5,165 nt of DNA. Origin: Hyphomicrobiales bacterium (GTDB lineage Bacteria; Pseudomonadota; Alphaproteobacteria; Rhizobiales; Beijerinckiaceae). Both the position numbers and the translations under genes were made by a program. Below the pieces are notes generated by a model. The model searched no databases, had not been told where the DNA came from, and saw only the letters and a list, made by a program, of their open reading frames with translations. The DNA lies in the NCBI GenBank assembly GCA_027489835.1, contig JAIXZF010000138.1:1-5165 (forward strand), given 5' to 3'. Positions 1 through 5,039 of this stretch are shown here, piece after piece. Each line of letters opens with the position of its first letter. Within the stretch, counting starts at the first letter, position 1.

Positions 1-5
1 CGACA

Positions 6-19
6 TGACGGATACGTTA
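6..19. promoter_or_regulatory. Upstream copy of a palindromic operator-like element
   Basis: The sequence TGACGGATACGTTA matches the copy at 123-136 in 13 of 14 positions, and 12 of those are contiguous (ACGGATACGTTA). In the downstream copy the element is an inverted repeat of the form TAACG-N4-CGTTA; here one arm has a single change (TGACG). It lies about 60 bp upstream of the predicted -35 box. The likely role is as an auxiliary or upstream binding site for the regulator of the TRAP operon. The regulator family cannot be assigned from the site alone, and no regulator gene is in the window. Confidence 0.6.
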
Positions 20-77
20 AATGCAGGCGGTTGCGTTGTGAAGTCCCATATGCGCTGCGTTTTGCGTGTTTTTCAGT

Positions 78-105
78 TTGACTTCCCCGTAGTGCTTGTC
101 ATGAT
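78..105 (+). promoter_or_regulatory. Candidate sigma-70 type promoter of the TRAP operon
   Basis: A -35-like TTGACT (78-83, five of six consensus bases) is followed after 16 bp by a -10-like CATGAT (100-105, four of six). This predicts a transcript start near position 112 and a leader of about 40 nt. A second -10-like hexamer, CATAAT at 111-116, is closer to consensus but has no good -35 at a normal distance. The region is clearly richer in A/T than the coding DNA that follows. The two operator-like elements flank this promoter, which supports its location, but the exact boxes are tentative. Confidence 0.35.
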
Positions 106-122
106 GCGCGCATAATCAAAAA

Positions 123-136
123 TAACGGATACGTTA
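123..136. promoter_or_regulatory. Downstream copy of the palindromic operator-like element
   Basis: TAACGGATACGTTA is an inverted repeat: arms TAACG and CGTTA are perfect reverse complements around GATA. It repeats the element at 6-19. It lies downstream of the predicted promoter, at about +12 to +25 relative to a start near 112, and ends 4 bp before the GGAGG of dctP. A protein bound here would be well placed to block transcription, and together with the upstream copy could form a repression loop. The role as an operator is inferred; the symmetry and repetition are seen directly. Confidence 0.65.
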
Positions 137-140
137 GTTG

Positions 141-145
141 GGAGG
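141..145 (+). promoter_or_regulatory. Ribosome binding site that decides the dctP start
   Basis: GGAGG lies 6 nt before the ATG at 152. An in-frame ATG at 146 directly abuts this motif, which leaves no spacer, so it is unlikely to be used. A third in-frame ATG at 158 is possible but more distant (12 nt). The start at 152 is therefore preferred. Confidence 0.75.
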
Positions 146-151
146 ATGGAC

Positions 152-1132
152 ATGAGGATGATTGCAGCCTTGGCCGGGGCTCTCGCGGCCTTCGTCCTGG
201 GGGGCGGCGCCGCCCAGGCGCAGACGGTCCGCTTCACGCTCGCCACCACGAACGGCCAGCAGGACCTGTCCACGCAGGCCATGACGCGCTGGCGCGACGC
301 GATGAAGGCGCGCTCCAATGGGCAGCTCGACATGGAGCTGTCGATCGGCGGCGCCCTCGGCGGCGATCAGGAACTCCTCCAGCAGCTCGCCACCGACGAG
401 GTCCAGCTCCACGTCGCCGGGCCCGTGGTGCTGCATCGGCTGGTGCGCGAGTACCAGTGCCTCGAGGCCGAATACGTCATCGAGAACGAGGCTCACGGCT
501 TCCGGGTCTGGCGCGGACCCTTGGGCCGGGAGGTCTCCGACGCGCTCAAGCGCAAGTTCCGCATCGAGATCGTCGGCGTGGGCGCGCGCGGGGCGCGCCA
601 TCTGACCGCGAACAAGCCGATCCGCGAGCCTGCCGACCTGCGCGGCGTGAAGGTGCGCGTGACCAATCCGCTGCGCGCCCAGGTCTTCCAGGCCTTCGGG
701 GCGCTGCCCGGCACGCTGCCGGTCTCGGAGCTGTATGGCGGGCTGTTGCAGGGCGTGTTCGACGCTCAGGAGAACCCGATCCCCACCATCTTCGGCGACA
801 GGTTCTACGAGGTCCAGAGCCACATCAACCTGACGGGCCATGTCTGGAGCTACAACGTGGTTTCGGCCTCAAGCGCCTTCCTCGCCCGGCTGAGCCCGGC
901 CCATCGCCAGGTCTTCGACGACACGCTCGCCGAGTCGATCCGCTGGCTCGACGAGGCGGTGGCCAAGGACACCGACGATCTCGTCGCCAGGATGCGCCAG
1001 CTGAAGGGCACGCAGACCGTGCAGTCCAACGTGCCGGCCTTCATCGCCATCGCCCGGCCGATCGTCGAGGCCTTCGCGAAGGCGAACTGCCGCCCGGGCC
1101 TGCTCGACGACGTGCGGAAGGCGGCGCAGTGA
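152..1132 (+). CDS. dctP: TRAP transporter periplasmic substrate-binding protein, DctP family
   Basis: This is the extracytoplasmic solute receptor of a TRAP transporter. It captures a carboxylate in the periplasm and delivers it to the DctQM membrane complex encoded next. With the ATG at 152 it is 326 residues, normal for the family. Residues 1-23 form a signal peptide (basic start, hydrophobic core, AQA cleavage motif), so the mature chain begins near QTVRF. The family signature follows: GARH near 147-150, then the stretch LRGVKVRVTNP, where R169 aligns with the invariant arginine that binds the ligand carboxylate in SiaP/DctP structures. SELYGGL and DAQENP (QENP at 206-209) follow, then FYEVQ. 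The mature protein has two cysteines (C103 and C313), which could pair in the oxidising periplasm, though this is not a family hallmark. The stop overlaps the dctQ start. The ligand class (carboxylate) follows from the family; the ligand itself is unknown. Confidence 0.95.
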   Translation: MRMIAALAGALAAFVLGGGAAQAQTVRFTLATTNGQQDLSTQAMTRWRDAMKARSNGQLDMELSIGGALGGDQELLQQLATDEVQLHVAGPVVLHRLVREYQCLEAEYVIENEAHGFRVWRGPLGREVSDALKRKFRIEIVGVGARGARHLTANKPIREPADLRGVKVRVTNPLRAQVFQAFGALPGTLPVSELYGGLLQGVFDAQENPIPTIFGDRFYEVQSHINLTGHVWSYNVVSASSAFLARLSPAHRQVFDDTLAESIRWLDEAVAKDTDDLVARMRQLKGTQTVQSNVPAFIAIARPIVEAFAKANCRPGLLDDVRKAAQ

Positions 1133-1695
1133 GCGCCGGCCTGCCAAAGCCTTCCGAAGCCGGGGCCGAGCGCGTCATCGATCAGCACGACGCTGGCGAG
1201 AGGCCCGCGCCGGTTTCGGATCGCGGCCTGCTCGCGGGGATCGACCGCGTCGTCGAGGCGGTCGCGCTCACGATGTTCGTCGCGATGATTCTGTCGGTGC
1301 TGATCCAGGTCGGGGCGCGCTTCTCGGGCTTCTCCGTGCTGTGGACGGAGGAACTTGCGCGCATCCTGCTGATCTGCTCCTCCATCCTGGCCATCGCGGT
1401 GGCGGTGCGACGGCGCGAGCACATCATCGTCGACTACTTCTTCGAGCGTTTCACGGCCCGGACCCGGCGCGCGCTCCTGACCGCCTTCGATGTCGCGATC
1501 CTGGCCTTTCTCATGGTCTGGCTGCGCGGGGCGCTGCGCCTTGCGGCTCTCAACGCCGACACCGTGCACGTCACCGTACCGTGGATCGCGGTGTCCCATG
1601 TCTACTGGGTCGAGGCCTTCTCCATTGTGCTCATGATGATCTTTGTCGCCAGCCACTGCGCCGGCCGGCTGCGCAACGGGGTCGAACAGCCATGA
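1129..1695 (+). CDS. dctQ: TRAP transporter small membrane subunit, DctQ family
   Basis: This is the small four-helix integral membrane subunit, which pairs with DctM and forms part of the docking surface for DctP. The start is the GTG at 1129, inside a GTGA overlap with the dctP stop and 7 nt after GAAGG (1117-1121). The next in-frame ATG (1273) falls inside the first membrane helix and would destroy it. The 188-residue protein has predicted membrane segments at about 41-60, 75-93, 112-133 and 155-176. The DctQ signature W-x-E-E-x-x-R (LWTEELARILL, about 71-81) sits just before helix 2. Basic RRRE (94-97) follows helix 2, as expected for a cytoplasmic loop. The N-terminal tail before helix 1 is about 40 residues, longer than in many DctQ proteins, polar and of unknown function. 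The gene overlaps dctM by ATGA, so coupled translation is likely. Confidence 0.92.
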   Translation: MSAGLPKPSEAGAERVIDQHDAGERPAPVSDRGLLAGIDRVVEAVALTMFVAMILSVLIQVGARFSGFSVLWTEELARILLICSSILAIAVAVRRREHIIVDYFFERFTARTRRALLTAFDVAILAFLMVWLRGALRLAALNADTVHVTVPWIAVSHVYWVEAFSIVLMMIFVASHCAGRLRNGVEQP

Positions 1696-3002
1696 TGATC
1701 GCCACCGTCACGCTTGTCGCCGCGCTGCTGCTCATCTGCCTCGGCATGCCGGTGGGCTTCGCCGCCGGCGTCGCCAGCATGCTGGGCGCGGCCTGGCTGT
1801 TCGGCGACATCCTCGATCCGCGCGTGGCCACGCTGATCGCACGGACCTCGCTCGACAAGATCAGCGACTTCCTGCTGCTCGCGATCCCGTTCTTCCTCTT
1901 CGCCGGGCGCCTGATGAACACTGGCGGCATCACCGAGCGGCTGTTCGCCTTCGTCGCGGTGCTGGTGCGGCCGGTGCGCGGCGGGCTCGGCCACGCCAAC
2001 GTGCTCGCGAGCATGTTCTTCGCCGGCATGTCGGGCTCCGCCACCGCCGACGCGGTGGGGCTCGGGCAGATCGAACTCAAGGCCATGGAGGCGGAGGGCT
2101 ACGACAAGCGCTTCAGCGTAGGCGTCACGGCGGCCTCCGCGCTGCTCAGCCCGATCATCCCGCCCTCCATCGTGCTCGTCGCCTTCGCCGTGCAGGCGCA
2201 GGTGTCCGTCGCGGCCCTGTTCTTCGCCGCCGTGGTGCCGGGCCTGCTGATGGCGGCCTGCTTCATGGGCTGGGTCGCCTACAGCGCCGCCCGCTACGGG
2301 TTCCCGAAAGGCAGCATGCCCACGCTGGGAGAGGTCTGGACGGCCTTCCGCGGCTCGATCCTGGCGCTGATGACGCCGGCCATCATCCTTGTCGGCATCT
2401 ATGCCGGCATCTTCACGCCGACGGAGGCGGCGGCCGTCGCCGCGCTCTATGCGCTCGTCATCACCACCACCGTCTATCGCGAGATCGGCTGGGCGCGCGT
2501 CGTGGTGGAGCTGCGCGGCACGCTGATGGACACGGCGGTCATCATGCTGATCATCGCCTTCACCTCGACGCTCGGCGTGATGCTGATCCGCAGCGGTGTA
2601 CCGGGCGAGCTCGCCGCTTTCCTTGGCTCGATCACCTCCAGCCCCTCGGTGCTGATGCTGCTCCTGCTGGTGCTCTGGCTGCTGGTCGGTTGCTTCATGG
2701 CGCAGACCCCGGCGATCCTGATCCTGACGCCGATCCTGATGCCGATCGTGCAGAAGTTCGGCATCAACCCGATCTATTTCGGGGTCATCATGGCGCTTGC
2801 GCTGACGATCGGGCTGCTGACGCCGCCGGTCGGCATGGTGCTCTATGCGTTGGTGCGAGTCACGGGCTTCTCCTTCGCCGACCTCGTGAAGGTCTCCTTC
2901 CCCTATGTGATCATGCTGGTCGCCCTCACAGTCGTGCTGATCCTGTTCCCCGACATCACGCTCTTCCTGCCCCGCCTTCTCGGCTATTCGGACGCCGGCT
3001 GA
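1692..3002 (+). CDS. dctM: TRAP transporter large membrane subunit, DctM family
   Basis: This is the transport subunit of the TRAP system. It uses an ion gradient, normally sodium, to move the substrate released by DctP across the inner membrane by an elevator mechanism. It has 436 residues, normal for unfused DctM, and is hydrophobic throughout. Family motifs in order: PFFLFAGRLMNTGGI (66-80), FFAGMSGSATADAVGLG (109-125), LLSPIIPPSIVLV (151-163), GIYAGIFTPTEAAAVAA (235-251), TPAILILTPILMPI (339-352), GINPIYFGVIMALA (357-370) and LTPPVGMVLY (376-385). The start ATG at 1692 overlaps the dctQ stop (ATGA); the next codon is also ATG (1695), so either could be used. One oddity: the segment GCFMAQTPA has alanine (A337) where most family members I can recall have Asp or Glu (GMFMD-type motif). 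This may affect ion or substrate binding, or mark a subfamily. Confidence 0.95.
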   Translation: MMIATVTLVAALLLICLGMPVGFAAGVASMLGAAWLFGDILDPRVATLIARTSLDKISDFLLLAIPFFLFAGRLMNTGGITERLFAFVAVLVRPVRGGLGHANVLASMFFAGMSGSATADAVGLGQIELKAMEAEGYDKRFSVGVTAASALLSPIIPPSIVLVAFAVQAQVSVAALFFAAVVPGLLMAACFMGWVAYSAARYGFPKGSMPTLGEVWTAFRGSILALMTPAIILVGIYAGIFTPTEAAAVAALYALVITTTVYREIGWARVVVELRGTLMDTAVIMLIIAFTSTLGVMLIRSGVPGELAAFLGSITSSPSVLMLLLLVLWLLVGCFMAQTPAILILTPILMPIVQKFGINPIYFGVIMALALTIGLLTPPVGMVLYALVRVTGFSFADLVKVSFPYVIMLVALTVVLILFPDITLFLPRLLGYSDAG

Positions 3003-3016
3003 GCGAAGGCTGCGCC

Positions 3017-3043
3017 ATGGCACGCAAGGAACCCGCCCCATGA
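3017..3043 (+). other. Candidate 8-codon coupling ORF between dctM and the dehydrogenase
   Basis: A tiny frame encoding MARKEPAP begins 14 nt after the dctM stop. It has GAAGG (3005-3009) 7 nt upstream of its ATG, and its TGA overlaps the dehydrogenase start in an ATGA. It could carry ribosomes across the only real gap at this junction and so couple dctM to the dehydrogenase. It could equally be chance, because the dehydrogenase has its own AAGGA (3026-3030) 9 nt before its ATG. The peptide itself shows no feature suggesting a function. Confidence 0.25.
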
Positions 3044-4092
3044 AGCTTCTGGTGCTGCCGGGCGACGGCATTGGCCCCGAGATCACCCACGCCACGCTGG
3101 CGGTGCTGCGCGAAGCCGACAGGCGCCATGGCCTCGGCATCGAGACCGAGACGATGGATATCGGCTTCGCCGCGCTGAACGCGACCGGCACGACCCTGCC
3201 GGAGCCCGTGATGGAGGCCGCGCGCGCCGCCGACGGCATCCTGCTCGGGCCGATCTCGCATCTCGACTATCCGCCGCGCGACAAGGGCGGGGTGAACATC
3301 TCGGCGGCGATCCGCGTCCGCCTCGACCTCTACGCCAACATCCGCCCGGCCCGCACGCGCCCGGGTCTGCCCCATCGCGGCACCGAGATGGACCTCGTCA
3401 TCGTGCGCGAATGCACGGAGGGCATGTATCCCGACCGCAACATGGCCAGGGGCATCGGCGAGTTCATGCCGACCGAGGACGTGGCGCTCTCGGTGCGCAA
3501 GATCACGCGGCCCGCCTGCCGGCGCATCGCGGTCTGGGCCTTCGATCTGGCGCGCTCGCGGCGGCGGAAGGTGACGGCGGTGCACAAGGCCAACAACTTC
3601 ATCATGACCGACGGGCTCTTCCTCGAGGAGGTGCGGGCGGTCGCGCGCGGCTATCCCGACGTCGAGCTCGAGGAGATCATCATCGACGCGATGTGCGCCC
3701 ACCTGGTGCGCGACGCATCGCGCTTCGACGTGATCGTCTCGACCAATTTCTACTGCGACATCCTCTCCGACCTCGCATCCGAGCTGTCGGGAGGGCTCGG
3801 CGTCGCGGGCTCCTACAACGCCAATCCCGAGCGCTGCGCCGCGCAGGCCCAGCATGGCTCGGCGCCGGATATCGCGGGCAAGGGCATCGCCAACCCGACC
3901 TCGCTGATCCTCTCGGCGGCGATGCTGCTCGACTGGCTGGCCCCGCGAAGGGGCGAGGCCTTCGCCGGCGCCGCCCGTTCCCTCCACCGCGCCATCGACG
4001 ATTGCCTCGCCGACCCGGCGCGCCGCACGCCCGATCTCGGCGGCAAGCTGTCCACCGCCGCCTTCGCCGAGGCGGTGGTGAAGGCGCTGTGA
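3040..4092 (+). CDS. NAD-dependent isopropylmalate/isocitrate dehydrogenase family protein (catabolic type, substrate unknown)
   Basis: This family oxidises a 2-hydroxy acid with NAD(P), usually with beta-decarboxylation (isopropylmalate, isocitrate, homoisocitrate, D-malate, tartrate). The 350-residue protein is of normal length. It opens with the family start LPGDGIGPEI (6-15). Substrate-binding arginines align at R92 and R102 (IRVRLDLYANIRP) and R123 (VRECTEGMY); Y130 aligns with the catalytic Tyr and K183 (VHKANN) with the catalytic Lys. Metal-binding Asp positions are D216 (IDAMCAHLV), D240 and D244 (NFYCDILSDLASELSGGLG). HGSAPDIAGKGIANP (272-286) carries the Asp after Pro (D277) that favours NAD over NADP. 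The specificity helix reads N86-I-S88-A-A-I-R, unlike the S-x-N of isocitrate dehydrogenase or the usual isopropylmalate pattern, and Q269 replaces the usual Glu three residues before H272. Together with the transporter context, this argues against a housekeeping LeuB or Icd. The start is supported by AAGGA at 3026-3030. Confidence 0.9.
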   Translation: MKLLVLPGDGIGPEITHATLAVLREADRRHGLGIETETMDIGFAALNATGTTLPEPVMEAARAADGILLGPISHLDYPPRDKGGVNISAAIRVRLDLYANIRPARTRPGLPHRGTEMDLVIVRECTEGMYPDRNMARGIGEFMPTEDVALSVRKITRPACRRIAVWAFDLARSRRRKVTAVHKANNFIMTDGLFLEEVRAVARGYPDVELEEIIIDAMCAHLVRDASRFDVIVSTNFYCDILSDLASELSGGLGVAGSYNANPERCAAQAQHGSAPDIAGKGIANPTSLILSAAMLLDWLAPRRGEAFAGAARSLHRAIDDCLADPARRTPDLGGKLSTAAFAEAVVKAL

Positions 4093-4136
4093 TGCCGGGC
4101 TCAACCGTGCCATTCCGGCCGGGGCCTCGCCGATGA
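4092..4136 (+). other. Candidate 14-codon coupling ORF between the dehydrogenase and the racemase-like gene
   Basis: A short frame encoding MPGSTVPFRPGPRR starts in a TGATG overlap with the dehydrogenase stop and ends in an ATGA overlap with the next gene. It has GAAGG (4080-4084) 7 nt before its ATG, whereas the racemase-like gene has only a poor GGGG-type signal upstream. The arrangement would let terminating ribosomes bridge the 40-bp gap by reinitiation. No function is suggested for the peptide. This is an inference from layout; the same pattern at 3017-3043 makes it somewhat more credible. Confidence 0.3.
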
Positions 4137-4804
4137 AGCCGCCACGCATCGTGCTGCTGCATGCGACGCCCGTGGCGGTCGAGCCGGTGGAGGCCGCCTT
4201 CCGCACAGGCTGGCCCGAGGCGGAGACCGTCAACCTGCTCGACGACTCGCTGAGCCGGGACCGGGCGCGCGAGGACGATCTCAGCGAGGCGATGATCGAG
4301 CGCTTCGTCGCCTTCGGCCGCCATGCCCACCGCATCGGCGCTGATGGCGTGCTGGTGACCTGCTCGGCCTTCGGACCGGCGATCGAGCGGCTGGCGGCGG
4401 CGCTGCCCGTGCCGGTTCTGAAGCCGAACGAGGCGATGTTCCGCGCCGCGATTGGTGCGGCGGACGGTCGCCCGCGCCGCATCGGCATGCTCGCGACCTT
4501 CGCGCCCTCGATCCCGACCATGACGGAAGAGTTCGAAGCCTTCGTCGCGGAAACCGGCGCCCGCGCGACCCTCGACACGGTGCTGACGCCTGACGCGATC
4601 GACCGGTTGAAGGCAGGCGACGCGCCCGCCCACAACCGGCTCGTCGCCGCGGATGCGCCTGCGTTCGCCGGCCATGATGCGGTGATGCTCGCGCATTTCT
4701 CGACCTCGCGCGCGGCGGAAGCCGTGCGCGCCATGATCGCCTGCCCGGTCCTCACCGCGCCGGACTCCGCCGTCGCGCTGATGAAGGCCAGGGTGATGGG
4801 GTGA
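4133..4804 (+). CDS. Asp/Glu racemase superfamily protein, single-cysteine variant
   Basis: The 223-residue cytoplasmic protein fits the Asp/Glu/hydantoin racemase superfamily, which includes maleate isomerase and arylmalonate decarboxylase. It opens with a strand, RIVLLHATPVAVEPV (5-19). The first catalytic cysteine lies in GADGVLVTCSAFGPAIE (C77), and a conserved P-V-L-x-P-N-E segment (94-100) follows. RIGMLATFAPSIPTM (116-130) is the usual start of the second half domain, and PVLTAPDSAVALM (205-217) closes it. Two-base racemases carry a second cysteine at the position corresponding to MLAHFSTSRAA (185-195); here that site has A187/H188 and no Cys, and the nearest cysteine (C204) lies in a different segment. 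A simple Cys-Cys racemase mechanism is therefore unlikely. Likely reactions are isomerisation, epimerisation or decarboxylation of a carboxylate related to the substrate of the upstream dehydrogenase; this is inferred from context. It is the last gene of the operon, with a weak ribosome site and an ATGA overlap with the preceding mini-ORF. Confidence 0.82.
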   Translation: MKPPRIVLLHATPVAVEPVEAAFRTGWPEAETVNLLDDSLSRDRAREDDLSEAMIERFVAFGRHAHRIGADGVLVTCSAFGPAIERLAAALPVPVLKPNEAMFRAAIGAADGRPRRIGMLATFAPSIPTMTEEFEAFVAETGARATLDTVLTPDAIDRLKAGDAPAHNRLVAADAPAFAGHDAVMLAHFSTSRAAEAVRAMIACPVLTAPDSAVALMKARVMG

Positions 4805-5039
4805 GCGCCCGGAGCGCTGCAGCGCTTCACCGAGCTTCTGCTCGCTATCCTTGCAATCGTTTGTGGCGTCGGGCCTGCTTGGTCATCGCGGCAGGCTCGG
4901 GAGCAGGGCGCGCCTCATTCAGGCAGCCGGCGCGATCTGCCGAGGCAGCCCGGCCGCTGTGCCCGCCATTGCGGCGAGGAAACAAGCTCGTCTCGACGAC
5001 TTGAAAGCCCGTAAGGGGCTCGATCCGAACGCTGCCGCC
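4805..5039. other. Non-coding gap between convergent genes
   Basis: This 235-bp stretch separates the end of the plus-strand operon from the end of a minus-strand gene, so it should contain termination signals for both. I see no hairpin followed by a T tract on either strand. Inverted repeats present are the palindrome at 4813-4826, GCCTGC/GCAGGC (4873-4878 with 4891-4896) and AGCCC/GGGCT (5006-5010 with 5016-5020). An 8-bp direct repeat AGGCAGCC occurs at 4921-4928 and 4943-4950. Termination may be Rho-dependent. An open frame from GTG 4801 crosses the region but does not look like a protein. Confidence 0.6.
4813..4826. repeat. Perfect 14-bp palindrome just after the operon end
   Basis: AGCGCTGCAGCGCT is its own reverse complement and begins 8 bp after the stop of the racemase-like gene. 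As RNA it could form a 5-bp GC-rich stem with a TGCA loop. The flanking GTGA (4801-4804) and TCAC (4827-4830) can pair as an alternative outer stem. No T tract follows, so it is not a standard intrinsic terminator; it could protect the 3' end of the mRNA or be a protein site. Confidence 0.45.

Noticed and set aside
1..6. Possible divergent gene starting on the minus strand at the ATG complementary to 4-6
   Set aside because: No ribosome binding site is visible upstream of it on that strand, and only two codons lie inside the window, so it cannot be supported.
146..151. Alternative dctP start two codons upstream
   Set aside because: The ATG at 146 directly abuts the GGAGG at 141-145, leaving no spacer; the ATG at 152 has a 6-nt spacer and gives a normal signal peptide.
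457..1128. Long in-frame N-terminal extension of the dctQ reading frame
   Set aside because: This part overlaps dctP in another frame, is Arg/Pro-rich and has no membrane or domain features; the GTG at 1129 with an upstream GAAGG is the sensible start.
1341..1691. In-frame extension of dctM back to an ATG at 1341
   Set aside because: It would overlap most of dctQ and encodes an Arg/His-rich stretch without DctM character; the ATG at 1692 in an ATGA overlap matches the family N-terminus.
1602..3239. 545-codon minus-strand open frame, very rich in His, Asp, Arg and Gln
   Set aside because: It is the antisense shadow of dctM; the His/Asp/Gln-rich content is what hydrophobic codons give when read in reverse.
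2956..4830. 624-codon minus-strand open frame
   Set aside because: It lies entirely opposite two well-supported genes and has composition typical of antisense frames in GC-rich DNA, with no recognisable domain.
4801..5004. 67-codon plus-strand frame starting with GTG in a GTGA overlap with the racemase-like gene
   Set aside because: The product is rich in Arg, Ala and Ser with no fold-like pattern or recognisable motif, has no good ribosome site, and covers the palindrome and the convergent gap. It looks like a chance open frame in GC-rich DNA.
5006..5020. Hairpin AGCCC-GTAAG-GGGCT as an intrinsic terminator of the minus-strand gene
   Set aside because: The stem is only 5 bp and no T tract follows it on either strand.
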